DNA of 35,250 nucleotides from Spirochaetales bacterium (GCA_012838895.1 DUOJ01000019.1:1-35250), one strand, 5' to 3'. Counted from the stretch's first letter, positions 25,909 to 35,236 are shown. The notes: generated from the letters alone by a model not told the origin. Made by a program: numbers and translations.

Positions 25909-26676
25909 ATGCACGGCTTAATCGATTCCCACTTCCACCTCCTCGCCCTAAAACAGAAAGGGGTCGATATCCTCCACCTCTTGGATAAGCTTTTTGAGAG
26001 CGGTTTTCAAGGTGGTATCGACATTGGTATAAGAAGAGACGACTTAGCTGAGCGCAACCTTTTATTAAAAGACTATCCCCAGATCAAAGTTGCTGCCGGC
26101 ATTGGTCCTTGGGGAGCCCAAGAGCCTCTCGAGGGGCAGCTTGAGGCCTTTAGGGCCCTCTGTGACGAAGAGAAAATCGATGCCCTCGGCGAGATTGGAC
26201 TCGACTTCTACTGGAACTATGGGACTGTAGAGGACCAAATTACCCTCTGCAAGGGTCAAATTGAGTTGGCTAATGAGCTCAAAATTCCAGTTATCTTCCA
26301 CACCCGAGAGTCTGATGATGCGATGGGAGAGCTTATAAAGGGGGTCTCTCTCCCCCACTCTGGAATTCTCCACTGCTTCTCTTCAACATGGGCTTTGGCT
26401 AAAACAGTCCTCGATAAGGGGCTCTACATCTCTTTTGCGGGCCCTATCACCTACAAGAAGAGCGATGCTTTACGCTCTGTTTTGGCTAAAGTTCCCCTAG
26501 ACCGCCTCTTATTGGAGACCGACAGCCCCTATTTAGCCCCACAGAGATACCGAGGAGAGATAAATACCCCCCTCTATATTGGGGAAATCTACCAAGAGGC
26601 GGCTAGAGTTAAGGGGATTTCTCTTGAAGAGTTAATTGAGGCTATAGGGAGAAACTTTACAACTTTGTTTTGCTAG
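25909..26676 (+). CDS. TatD family hydrolase
   Basis: LIDSHFHL, ALGEIGLDFYWNYG, PVIFHTRESDDAM, GILHCFSS, LLLETDSPYLAPQ. Confidence 0.93.
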   Translation: MHGLIDSHFHLLALKQKGVDILHLLDKLFESGFQGGIDIGIRRDDLAERNLLLKDYPQIKVAAGIGPWGAQEPLEGQLEAFRALCDEEKIDALGEIGLDFYWNYGTVEDQITLCKGQIELANELKIPVIFHTRESDDAMGELIKGVSLPHSGILHCFSSTWALAKTVLDKGLYISFAGPITYKKSDALRSVLAKVPLDRLLLETDSPYLAPQRYRGEINTPLYIGEIYQEAARVKGISLEELIEAIGRNFTTLFC

Positions 26677-27487
26677 AGCGGTAGCCACGCACCATTGGGT
26701 AGACCCCTTTTTCACCCTTCAAAATGGGCTGGAGTGTCTCAAAGAGATTGGTGTAAACCACCCCCTCAAGCGCCCCTTTGTCAACCATAGCCCCATAGAG
26801 CTCATCAACAATCCAGCGCACCCCCTCAAGAGGTTTAGCTGTTAAGAGGAGATTTAAATCGTCGAGATAGGGGACAACAACTAAGAGGGTACCACGCGCC
26901 TCAATTGTCTCGGCCAACTCTTCAATTTTCTTCCTCCCCCCCTCCTTAAGAAGTATGGTGTCGAGGAGGGGGCCCTTAAAGTTGTCGCTGAAAAGGCGAG
27001 CACTCCTTTCAGCCTCTTCGTTAGAAGGGTTGTAGAGGAGGAGGGTGGGCAGCGGTGTTTGGTTGGCTAACCCTAGAGCACCTTCTGCAGCCTTCTGCCA
27101 CCCTAAGTCGGGCCGTTGTTTCACCACCCTATAGTCGAAGTTTTGGTAATCGCCAAAGCTCACCCCATTTGGAAAAGAGAGGGGAACGCCATTAAGGGCA
27201 TAGCTGACTAAGGGGGAACAGACCACTAACTGGGTATTACGTCGCATCCCTTTAGTGATAATTTGCTGGAGTTGCTCTTGGTCAATTAGCTCATTAGGAG
27301 GCAAAACAAGAGGCCTAAAGAGCCACCCCTCTTTGGCAAAAGACCAAATCAACTCCCCCATTTTAAGATTCCGTTCAGTGGTTACATAGAGGAGTTCCCC
27401 CTTGGCAAACCAGAAATAGAGGAGCGGAGAGGCTACCACTAAAACTAGGAGGAGAACAACTACAATCTTTACAGCTTTACGGGGCAT
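26657..27487 (-). CDS. Hypothetical membrane-anchored/exported protein with a possible periplasmic-binding-like domain
   Basis: N-terminal hydrophobic segment (VKIVVVLLLVLVVASPLLYFWFA) and an alternating alpha/beta body; no family recognised. Confidence 0.65.
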   Translation of the reverse strand: MPRKAVKIVVVLLLVLVVASPLLYFWFAKGELLYVTTERNLKMGELIWSFAKEGWLFRPLVLPPNELIDQEQLQQIITKGMRRNTQLVVCSPLVSYALNGVPLSFPNGVSFGDYQNFDYRVVKQRPDLGWQKAAEGALGLANQTPLPTLLLYNPSNEEAERSARLFSDNFKGPLLDTILLKEGGRKKIEELAETIEARGTLLVVVPYLDDLNLLLTAKPLEGVRWIVDELYGAMVDKGALEGVVYTNLFETLQPILKGEKGVYPMVRGYRSSKTKL

Positions 27488-27612
27488 AGAATCACTTTAA
27501 CAACCCTCGCTATTGTGGTCAATCGATAAGTGTATAGTTGACCAAGCTTAGCCAAAAGATTAGATTAAATTAAGATATTAAGAAAATTTATTTCAAAGGA
27601 GTGGTAATCCGT

Positions 27613-28605
27613 ATGACTTCATACAAAGATCTTGGTCTGGTGAACAGCCGAGAAATGTTCGCTAAAGCTATGAAGGGTGGCTACGCTGTGCCTGCCTACA
27701 ACTTCAACAACATGGAACAACTGCAAGCAATCATTCAAGCTTGTGTTGCGACGAAGTCCCCCGTTATTTTACAGGTCTCTAAAGGGGCTCGCGACTATGC
27801 CAATATAAACCTGCTCAGGAATATGGCCAAAGGGGCCTCTGAGTATGCCAAAGAGTTGGGGTGTGAGATTCCCATCGTTCTCCACCTAGACCATGGAGAC
27901 TCTTTTGAGACTTGTAAAGAGTGTATCGACAACGGCTTCTCATCGGTTATGATTGACGGTTCACACTTCTCTTACGAGGAGAATATTGCCCTTACTAAAA
28001 AGGTAGTTGAGTATGCCCACAAGTTTGATGTCACCGTTGAGGGTGAGTTGGGTGTATTAGCTGGAATTGAAGACGAAGTCTCTGCCAAGCACTCAACCTA
28101 CACTGAGCCCGACGAGGTAATCGACTTCGTTAAGCGCACCGGGGTCGACTCATTGGCTATCTCAATTGGGACAAGCCACGGAGCCAATAAATTTAAACCC
28201 GAGCAGTGTCAGCGTAACGAAGAGGGGATCTTAATTCCCCCTCCCCTACGCTTCGACATCTTAGAGGAAATTGAGAAGAGACTCCCCAATTTCCCCATCG
28301 TCCTCCACGGCTCCTCTTCGGTCCCCCAAGAGTACGTTAAAACTATCAACGAATTTGGTGGAAAACTGGTCGACTCGATTGGAATCCCTGAAGAGCAGTT
28401 GCGTCGTGCAGCCAAGTCTGCTGTTTGTAAAATCAACATTGACAGCGATGGACGCTTGGCAATGACTGCTGCGATTAGGAAAACAATGGCTGAAAAACCG
28501 GGCGAGTTTGACCCTAGAAAATATCTTGGACCAGCTCGTGAAGCTTTAAAGAAGATGTATATCCACAAAAATGAGAATGTATTGGGTTCAGCAAATCAAG
28601 CCTAA
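27613..28605 (+). CDS. fba: Class II fructose-bisphosphate aldolase
   Basis: AVPAYNFNNMEQLQAIIQA, IVLHLDHGDSFETCKECIDNGFSSVMIDGSHF, GELGVLAGIEDEV, LHGSSSVPQEY. Confidence 0.93.
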   Translation: MTSYKDLGLVNSREMFAKAMKGGYAVPAYNFNNMEQLQAIIQACVATKSPVILQVSKGARDYANINLLRNMAKGASEYAKELGCEIPIVLHLDHGDSFETCKECIDNGFSSVMIDGSHFSYEENIALTKKVVEYAHKFDVTVEGELGVLAGIEDEVSAKHSTYTEPDEVIDFVKRTGVDSLAISIGTSHGANKFKPEQCQRNEEGILIPPPLRFDILEEIEKRLPNFPIVLHGSSSVPQEYVKTINEFGGKLVDSIGIPEEQLRRAAKSAVCKINIDSDGRLAMTAAIRKTMAEKPGEFDPRKYLGPAREALKKMYIHKNENVLGSANQA

Positions 28606-28623
28606 GCATTAATGACCTACCCC

Positions 28624-28659
28624 ACAAGGTTCCCCTTTGACGAATAAGGGGACCTTGTG
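28624..28659. terminator. Long hairpin after fba, overlapping the predicted infC promoter
   Basis: CACAAGGTTCCCCTT-TGACGAAT-AAGGGGACCTTGTG (one bulged T); no U-tract. Confidence 0.5.
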
Positions 28660-28666
28660 CTATAGT
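28637..28666 (+). promoter_or_regulatory. Predicted promoter of infC-rpmI-rplT
   Basis: TTGACG - 18 bp - TATAGT. Confidence 0.5.
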
Positions 28667-28728
28667 CTAGGGGTGTTAAAACACCCTAAATTTTTAATAA
28701 ATGGTCTCTAAATGAGAAAGGAGAGAGC

Positions 28729-29259
28729 TTGGCTACAAAAGAATTAAGGATTAATCGACAGATTAGAGCAGAAGAGGTGCGAGTTATTGATGCAGAAGGG
28801 AATCAAAGAGGTGTAATGAGTGTTCCACAAGCTATCGCACTGGCAGAAGAAGCTGACTTAGATCTTGTAGAAGTCTCTCCAAACGCAAGCCCACCTGTTT
28901 GTAAAATTATTGATTATGGTAAATATCGTTATGAGCAGGAGAAGAGACAAAGAGAAGCTAAAAAGAACCAGACGGTTATAAAATTAAAAGAGATTAGAAT
29001 GCAGCCTAAAATTGAGCGACACGATATGGAGTTCAAGACAAAGGCAATTGCCGAATTCCTAGCTGATGGGAACAAGGTGAAAATATCGGTCCGTTTTAGG
29101 GGCAGAGAGCTAGCCCACACCAATTTAGGTAAGGTTGTCCTCGATAACATCCTCGAGATATTGACCGAAATGGGTGTTTCTTATAATCTAGACCGGCCGG
29201 CTATGATGGAGGGGCGGATGATGAGCCTCTTTATTAGTCCAGGTAAAACAAAAAAATAG
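28729..29259 (+). CDS. infC: Translation initiation factor IF-3 (TTG start)
   Basis: [73 protein letters not shown] upstream of TTG. Confidence 0.97.
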   Translation: MATKELRINRQIRAEEVRVIDAEGNQRGVMSVPQAIALAEEADLDLVEVSPNASPPVCKIIDYGKYRYEQEKRQREAKKNQTVIKLKEIRMQPKIERHDMEFKTKAIAEFLADGNKVKISVRFRGRELAHTNLGKVVLDNILEILTEMGVSYNLDRPAMMEGRMMSLFISPGKTKK

Positions 29260-29330
29260 TCCTATTAAGGATAAAATACATGCTGTTTCAAGGGCCTCTT
29301 GTTCCTTGAAGACGCGAAATGAGGTTAATA

Positions 29331-29531
29331 ATGCCAAAAATGAAAACAAGAAAATCTGCTGCCAAACGTTATAAGGTGACAGCAACTGGGAAGGTCCTCT
29401 ACAAGAAACAGGGACTTCGTCATATCCTCACCAAGAAGAGTGCAAAACGGAAACGCAATCTACGCAAAACTGGTGTGTTGAGCGATGCTGAGACTAAGAT
29501 AGTAAAAGTCTTGCTACCGTACGAATTCTAA
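29331..29531 (+). CDS. rpmI: 50S ribosomal protein L35
   Basis: [46 protein letters not shown]. Confidence 0.96.
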   Translation: MPKMKTRKSAAKRYKVTATGKVLYKKQGLRHILTKKSAKRKRNLRKTGVLSDAETKIVKVLLPYEF

Positions 29532-29547
29532 GAGAGGAGAGAGAAGT

Positions 29548-29904
29548 ATGCCCAGAGCAGTAGATGGAACAAAAAGAAAAGATCGTAGAAAGAAGATTCT
29601 AGATCAGACCAAAGGCTACCGAGGTCGTCGCAGTACTAACTTTAGAACAGCCAAAGATGCGATGCACAAAGCTGGTGAATACGCCTATCGCGACCGCAAG
29701 AGGCGTAAGCGAGACTTTAGAAAGTTGTGGATTACCCGCATCTCCGCTGCCGTTCAAGCCGAAGGACTCAACTATTCACAATTCATGCACGGCTTAAAAT
29801 TGTCAAACATTGAGATAAACCGCAAGGCCCTCTCCAATATGGCAATTGAAGACAAAGCAGCATTTTCTCAGTTAGTTGCTCAGGTCAAAACTGTCCTGAA
29901 CTAA
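29548..29904 (+). CDS. rplT: 50S ribosomal protein L20
   Basis: KRKDRRKKILDQTKGYRGRRSTNFRTAKDAMHKAGEYAYRDRKRRKRDFRKLWITRI. Confidence 0.97.
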   Translation: MPRAVDGTKRKDRRKKILDQTKGYRGRRSTNFRTAKDAMHKAGEYAYRDRKRRKRDFRKLWITRISAAVQAEGLNYSQFMHGLKLSNIEINRKALSNMAIEDKAAFSQLVAQVKTVLN

Positions 29905-29930
29905 ATATCTTTAGATAGGAGGTCTGTAAG

Positions 29931-30272
29931 ATGACGACTCTCGATAAGGTCAAATTATTAGAACAACGTATCATTAAGGCGACCATCTTAATACACAATC
30001 TCGAAACTAAAATCGAGGAGTTGAACGATGAAATTGAGGTCCTCTCTGTCCACAATACCGAGCTCCAAAAGTATGCCGATACATTTAGTGCTGACAGCCA
30101 GCTTATTGCAGAGAGTATCAGTAATGCTCTTGACCATCTCGACACAATTGAAGGACTTGATGAGATTGAAATTCTCGATTCACTCAGTGAAGATTTAGCC
30201 GTAGCCGATCGTTTTACCGATGGTGAAGGTCAAACTATTGACGAAGTCTCCCTCGACGATCTCAGGTATTAA
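29931..30272 (+). CDS. Coiled-coil protein, ZapB-like
   Basis: VKLLEQRIIKATILIHNLETKIEELNDEIEVLSVHNTELQ; position between rplT and the candidate 6S RNA; AGGAGG upstream. Confidence 0.65.
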   Translation: MTTLDKVKLLEQRIIKATILIHNLETKIEELNDEIEVLSVHNTELQKYADTFSADSQLIAESISNALDHLDTIEGLDEIEILDSLSEDLAVADRFTDGEGQTIDEVSLDDLRY

Positions 30273-30290
30273 ATCTTAGAGCAAAAAGGT

Positions 30291-30319
30291 AAAACGGAAC
30301 CAAACGGTTCCGTTTTCTT
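30291..30319 (+). terminator. Intrinsic terminator after the ZapB-like gene
   Basis: AAAACGGAACC-AAAC-GGTTCCGTTTT-CTTT. Confidence 0.85.
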
Positions 30320-30351
30320 TACTACTATGGTATCATTCAAGAAGGTTTATT

Positions 30352-30534
30352 GGGGGCTGCGGTTGCTGTGATGCGTGAGTTCTCTTGGCTCAAACAACAC
30401 AAATGGGATCCGGTATAGTTGAGTTGAATTGCTCCTGGGGAGTTACTCCTTTTTAGGGAACAGAATGCTCGACACCTAGTTTCCCCCTTGGACCTTAGGT
30501 TCAAGAGATAACCTGAGCAGCACCGCAGTCCTCT
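30352..30534 (+). ncRNA. ssrS: Candidate 6S RNA
   Basis: ~180 nt, closed by GGGCTGCGGT(T)GCTG / CAGC-ACCGCAGTCC, with 6S-like 3' half CCTTGGACCTTAGGTTCAAG...CCTGAGCAGCACCGCAG; no ORF; directly after a terminator and next to a Zap-type gene. Confidence 0.78.
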
Positions 30535-30553
30535 TCTTATAAGGGAATAATCG

Positions 30554-31675
30554 ATGCAAAACTTAGATGACGTAGTGTTCATAACCCTCCCCGACGGGTT
30601 TGGACAAGAGATTGAAGGATTTTCCTTCGACCCGACGATTGAGCTTCCGGTCCAAATAGCTGATGGGAGGGAGGAGATTACTACCGACGAGGGAATCTCC
30701 TTCGCCATGATAGCTGCCGGTCTTATAAAGGTGATTGCCCACAACCAAAACCATCCCCATACCGCCTACTACCGCAATCTTCTCTTCAACTTGCAACCTG
30801 ACATTGTTAAAGAGTTGCAATTGGCAGCTATTGCCAGGGTCAATGCCGAAGATTACGACTTTGCTGAGGAGCTCTTCAGTGCCGCCCTCAACTTAAACCG
30901 CGAAGAACCTCAACTCTTTGTAAACCTCTCCCTAGTCTATGGACAAATGGCCCGTAAAGCCCGCGACGACAAGAAACAAGAGCTCTACGATGAGGCCATA
31001 GAGAAGCAATTACAAACACTGCGAGAAGGGGTAGATCTCCACCCCAATTCAGAGCTTCTTTTATCTGAATATGGGGTGTTAAACCTCTTTCTTGGGAACG
31101 ACGAAATAGCCCTTAAATACCTCAACAGCTACCTCAAAGTAGCTCAAGAGGGGGAGAAGAGGGACCTCATTGGAAAACAGGTCAATCAACTTACCGAGCG
31201 GATAGACAACGAAAAGACCCTCTTTGCCGCTTTCGATGCAATGCAGATGGGGCAAGATGAGAGGGCCCTAGCCCTCAGTGAAACCTTCATTACCAACGAT
31301 AAACATCAGTGGGGTGCTTGGTTTATTAAAGGGTGGGCCCACCGTCGCCTAGGCGACTACCAGAGCTCACAGGCGGCATTTCTCCGCTGCTTAGAGCTAG
31401 GAGAAGAGAATGCCGATATCTACAACGAACTCTCTATTTGTGCCCTTGAATTGGGCAACAGAGAGCTCTCTAAGGATTACTTAGAGATTGCCCTCGAACT
31501 CGAAGAGGATAATGTTAAGCTCTTAAGCAACCTCGCCTTTATCCATATGCGTGACGGCGAGTTTAATCGTGCCTATGAACTTATGGAGAGGGGCCTAGCC
31601 ATCGACCCTAACGACCCAGCTATCCAATTCCTACAGAGTGAGCTCACCAGAGAGGGGGACGAGGGTGAAGAGTGA
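30554..31675 (+). CDS. TPR-repeat protein
   Basis: Repeated helical TPR units (AWFIKGWAHRRLGDYQSSQAAFLRCLELGEENADIYNELSICALELGNRELSKDYLEIALELEEDNVKLLSNLAFIHMRDGEFNRAYELMERGLAIDPNDP). Confidence 0.88.
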   Translation: MQNLDDVVFITLPDGFGQEIEGFSFDPTIELPVQIADGREEITTDEGISFAMIAAGLIKVIAHNQNHPHTAYYRNLLFNLQPDIVKELQLAAIARVNAEDYDFAEELFSAALNLNREEPQLFVNLSLVYGQMARKARDDKKQELYDEAIEKQLQTLREGVDLHPNSELLLSEYGVLNLFLGNDEIALKYLNSYLKVAQEGEKRDLIGKQVNQLTERIDNEKTLFAAFDAMQMGQDERALALSETFITNDKHQWGAWFIKGWAHRRLGDYQSSQAAFLRCLELGEENADIYNELSICALELGNRELSKDYLEIALELEEDNVKLLSNLAFIHMRDGEFNRAYELMERGLAIDPNDPAIQFLQSELTREGDEGEE

Positions 31676-32093
31676 AATCTACCTAAGCCACAGTGAAGAG
31701 GCGACAAGGGCCTTTGGGCGCCGACTCGTCACCCTCCTACCAAAGGGGGGAATTATCTCCTTAACCGGCCCCTTAGGTTCAGGTAAAAGTGTAATCGCTA
31801 AAGGGGTTGCTGAAGGACTTAAGATTGAAGAGGCGATTGTGAGCCCCACCTTTACCCTCGTCCAGGAGTATGATGGAATCCTCCCCCTCACCCACCTCGA
31901 CCTCTACCGTCTAGATGGAGTTGAAGATTTTGAGGGAATAGGGGGAGAAGAGCTCCTCTACCGCGAGGGGTTTGTGTTGATAGAGTGGGGAGAGAAGATT
32001 GAACAACTCCTCCCCTCTTCAACCATTGAGATCACACTCACAATTGGGACCGAGGGAGAGAGAAAAATTGAACTTAAAGGGGTCTCTTTGTGA
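31665..32093 (+). CDS. tsaE: tRNA t6A biosynthesis ATPase TsaE
   Basis: GGIISLTGPLGSGKSVIAKGVAEGL, SPTFTLVQEYDG, LTHLDLYRLDGVEDFEGIG, VLIEWGEKI. GTG start at 31665 inferred. Confidence 0.92.
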   Translation: MKSEIYLSHSEEATRAFGRRLVTLLPKGGIISLTGPLGSGKSVIAKGVAEGLKIEEAIVSPTFTLVQEYDGILPLTHLDLYRLDGVEDFEGIGGEELLYREGFVLIEWGEKIEQLLPSSTIEITLTIGTEGERKIELKGVSL

Positions 32094-32779
32094 AGACATT
32101 AGCGATAGAGAGTTCAGGTGAACTGTTACACATAACCATTGAGAATAATGGCCAGTTTATCAGCCAAACTCGACTCAACGATAAAAGCTTTAGTGAAGTT
32201 ATAATGGAAGAAGTGGTCACCCTCTGTGAGAAGGTGAATCTAAAACTTAAAGAGTTAGAACTGGTTGTAACCGCACGTGGTCCCGGCTCCTTCACCTCCC
32301 TTAGAGTGGGATATGCAAGTGCTAAAGGGATCGCCATGGCAGCGAATATCCCCCTAGTTAGCCTCTCCACCCTCCAAATCTTAGCCTATCCGCTCAAAGA
32401 GTTAAGAATGCCCATTCTGGCCGCTTTAGATGCTAAGAAGGGGCGCTACTACTGTGCCCTCTTTGAGGGTGGCAACCGCTTGAGTGACGACCTAGATGCC
32501 ACAATCGAAGAGATTGTGGCCTTAATCGCCCCTTTTAAAGAGGTTTTAATCACCGGGGTAGAGAGCGAAGCGCTCTATAACAAGCTGTGTGATGAAATCA
32601 CAAAAGGGGCACTAAGTACAAAAATTTACAGAGATGAACTTATTTATCGTGATTTAGGCGAATCTATGATTAAATTGGGTAAAAAATTGTACTTAGACCA
32701 AGGAGGAGACCCCCCCTCTAAAGGACCCACCTATGTTCGAAAGAGCGATGCTGAAGTATCCTTAGAGGGTAGAATTTAA
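32090..32779 (+). CDS. tsaB: tRNA t6A biosynthesis protein TsaB
   Basis: MKTLAIESSGELLHITI, VVTARGPGSFTSLRVGYASAKGIAMA, AALDAKKGRYYCALFEGG; 4-bp overlap with tsaE. Confidence 0.92.
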   Translation: MKTLAIESSGELLHITIENNGQFISQTRLNDKSFSEVIMEEVVTLCEKVNLKLKELELVVTARGPGSFTSLRVGYASAKGIAMAANIPLVSLSTLQILAYPLKELRMPILAALDAKKGRYYCALFEGGNRLSDDLDATIEEIVALIAPFKEVLITGVESEALYNKLCDEITKGALSTKIYRDELIYRDLGESMIKLGKKLYLDQGGDPPSKGPTYVRKSDAEVSLEGRI

Positions 32780-32803
32780 TAATTATTAGTTAAGAGGATA
32801 GAG

Positions 32804-33748
32804 ATGAGTGAAAAACAACCTGACGTAATTATAATTGGAGGAGGCGCTGCCGGCCTCTCAGCGGCCCAGTATGCAGCTCGAGCTGGTCTAGAGACCCATC
32901 TATTTGAGGAGATGGCTCCTGGTGGACTCCTCCTGAACATCGATATTTTGGAGAACTACCCCGGTTACGACAAACCCATAAGTGGTTTTGAACTCGCTGA
33001 TAACTTCTCCAAGCAAGCTGAACAATTTGGTGTTGTGATTCATTATGGGGGAATTGAGAGCCTCAAACGTAACGACGAAGGGTACTTTGTAGTCACCAGT
33101 GACGATGGGATCTTCACCGTCCCTGCTGTTATTCTAGCAACTGGGGCCAAGCGACGCGAATTAGGGGCTCCCGGTGAGATAGAGTACCAAGGAAAAGGGG
33201 TCTCTTACTGTGCCACTTGTGATGGCCCCTTTTTCAAAGGGAAAAGGATGTTGGTGGTGGGTGGGGGCGACTCGGCCTGTACTGAAGCCCTCTTTTTGAG
33301 CAAACTAAGCGACCAGATCGTTATAATCCACCGCAAAGATCGCTTTAGAGCCCAACGCTCGCTTGCTAACAACGTTGAACACAACAAAAACATTGAGACC
33401 CGCTTTATGCACACCGTTAATGAGATTAAAGGGGATGGCAAAAAAGTCACCTCCGTCTCCCTCCACGATAGTGCCAACAACCGCGACTACGAAGAGGCGT
33501 TTGACGCTGTCTTCGTCTTTATCGGCTCAGACCCTAGAGTCGACCTAGTGCCTGATGTTGAACTCGATGACGCTGGTTATATTGTCACCGATGAGTTGAT
33601 GCGCACCTCAATTCCTGGACTCTTTGCAGTGGGCGATGTACGCAACACCCCCTTTAGACAGGTGGTCACCTCAGCGGCTGATGGAGCAGTGGCAGCCCAC
33701 GCTGCTAACGAATATATTGACGAGTTGAGGGGTCAAGCCTACGTTTAA
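32804..33748 (+). CDS. trxB: Thioredoxin reductase
   Basis: VIIIGGGAAGLSAAQYAARAG, GVSYCATCDGPFFKGKRMLVVGGGDSACTEALFL, GLFAVGDVRNTPFRQVVTSAADGAVAA. Confidence 0.96.
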   Translation: MSEKQPDVIIIGGGAAGLSAAQYAARAGLETHLFEEMAPGGLLLNIDILENYPGYDKPISGFELADNFSKQAEQFGVVIHYGGIESLKRNDEGYFVVTSDDGIFTVPAVILATGAKRRELGAPGEIEYQGKGVSYCATCDGPFFKGKRMLVVGGGDSACTEALFLSKLSDQIVIIHRKDRFRAQRSLANNVEHNKNIETRFMHTVNEIKGDGKKVTSVSLHDSANNRDYEEAFDAVFVFIGSDPRVDLVPDVELDDAGYIVTDELMRTSIPGLFAVGDVRNTPFRQVVTSAADGAVAAHAANEYIDELRGQAYV

Positions 33749-33761
33749 AGCCTAAATTCCC

Positions 33762-33790
33762 TTGACGTCATCCCTTTAACAGAGTCTAAT
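33762..33790 (+). promoter_or_regulatory. Predicted sigma70 promoter of glgA (possible leaderless transcript)
   Basis: TTGACG - 17 bp - TCTAAT, ending 5 nt before ATG 33796. Confidence 0.6.
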
Positions 33791-33795
33791 TAGTT

Positions 33796-35232
33796 ATGAG
33801 AATAATGATGATCTCCAGTGAAGCAGTCCCCTACTCTAAATCGGGAGGCTTGGGGGATGTAGCCTCTTCCCTCTCCTATGCTTTGGGAGAGCTTGGTCAC
33901 GATGTTAGATTGGTAATCCCCAACTACGGATTGACTGACGACACCCAATTTGAGACCCTACCCTTCAGTGCTAAGGTCAAAATTGGCCACAAAACTGAGA
34001 CGATTAACTTTAAAGAGAAGAGTGATGGTCCCGTTAAAATCTACCTAATTGACCACATTTGGTTTAGTGGACGCCAAGGCATCTATGGGGATAGTGCCTA
34101 CGCCCCCTATAATGACAATCTGGTCCGTTTCACCCTTTTAACTAAGGGGGCCCTAGAACTTTGTAAAAACTTAAAATGGACACCCGAGATCTTCCATGGT
34201 CACGACTGGACGAGTGGCTTTCTACCCCAGCTTGTTAAGAGGGAAAATTTTAGTGACTCAAAAGTTGTTTTCACAATCCACAACCTCGCCTACCAGGGGG
34301 TCTTTCCCCGCCTAGACCTCCTTTTAGCTGATGTGGGGGTCGATGAATCCTTTTTTGAAGAGAGTGGAAAAACTAAACGGGTCAATATGATGAAAGCTGC
34401 CCTTGAGGGGGCCGATGTAATTACCACTGTTAGCCCCTCTTATGCTAATGAGATTCAAGAAGAGGAGTATGGGTGTGGTCTAGATGGGTTACTTAGAAGG
34501 CGTCGCAAAGAGCTCTTTGGAATCTTGAACGGAATCGATACCAAAGAGTGGGACCCTGACACAGACCCCCTTTTGAAGCACCACTACAATGCTAACAATT
34601 TAGAGGGGAAAGCCCTCTTAAAGAGGGAGTTGCAACAACGTTTCAATCTCGACATTGACCCCAACGTCCCCCTCATCTCGATGATTAGTAGAATTACAGA
34701 GCAGAAAGGTTTTGTGGAACTCCTCCAAGGCTCCCCCTCAACCTTAGAGCAGATTGTAGGTGACCTCCCCCTCCAGTTTCTAATTATTGGAACAGGTAAT
34801 AAAGAGATGGGAGAGGCGCTAAAGGCCCTTGCAGAACTCCACTCCAACCTCTCAGTTAACCTAATTTTTAGCAATGAAGCAGCCCACTTGGCTGAAGCAG
34901 GGAGCGATTTCTTCTTAATGCCCAGTCGCTATGAGCCGTGTGGATTAAATCAGATGTACTCGCTCAGGTATGGTACAATACCTATAGCAAGACGCACTGG
35001 TGGACTACGCGACTCAATTGTCGATATTAGTCAAACAGAGGGGACAGGAATCCTCTTTGATGAACTCTCTATGGGGGAGATATATGGGGCAGTGGAGAGG
35101 GCTGTCACCCTCTATAAGAGTGACTATGAGAGGTTTATAACTATTCGGAAGCGGGGAATGGGAGTCGATTTTTCGTGGTTGAATTCGGCCCAAGAGTATG
35201 TGAGAATCTATAATAAAGTTTTAAAGGGGTAA
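33796..35232 (+). CDS. glgA: Glycogen synthase (ADP-glucose type)
   Basis: MISSEAVPYSKSGGLGDVASSL, FHGHDWTSGFLPQL, FTIHNLAYQG, GILNGIDTKEWDP, LMPSRYEPCGLNQMYSLRYGTIPIARRTGGLRDSI. Confidence 0.97.
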   Translation: MRIMMISSEAVPYSKSGGLGDVASSLSYALGELGHDVRLVIPNYGLTDDTQFETLPFSAKVKIGHKTETINFKEKSDGPVKIYLIDHIWFSGRQGIYGDSAYAPYNDNLVRFTLLTKGALELCKNLKWTPEIFHGHDWTSGFLPQLVKRENFSDSKVVFTIHNLAYQGVFPRLDLLLADVGVDESFFEESGKTKRVNMMKAALEGADVITTVSPSYANEIQEEEYGCGLDGLLRRRRKELFGILNGIDTKEWDPDTDPLLKHHYNANNLEGKALLKRELQQRFNLDIDPNVPLISMISRITEQKGFVELLQGSPSTLEQIVGDLPLQFLIIGTGNKEMGEALKALAELHSNLSVNLIFSNEAAHLAEAGSDFFLMPSRYEPCGLNQMYSLRYGTIPIARRTGGLRDSIVDISQTEGTGILFDELSMGEIYGAVERAVTLYKSDYERFITIRKRGMGVDFSWLNSAQEYVRIYNKVLKG

Positions 35233-35236
35233 ACCA

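Noticed and set aside
25890-25911. Possible leaderless start for tatD (TAGAGT 6 nt before ATG, no Shine-Dalgarno)
   Set aside because: The -10 and -35 matches are too weak to support separately.
34630-34640. Single TGCAACAA copy inside glgA (GTTGCAACAACG)
   Set aside because: Only one half-site, within coding sequence; not the paired 10-bp-period arrangement.
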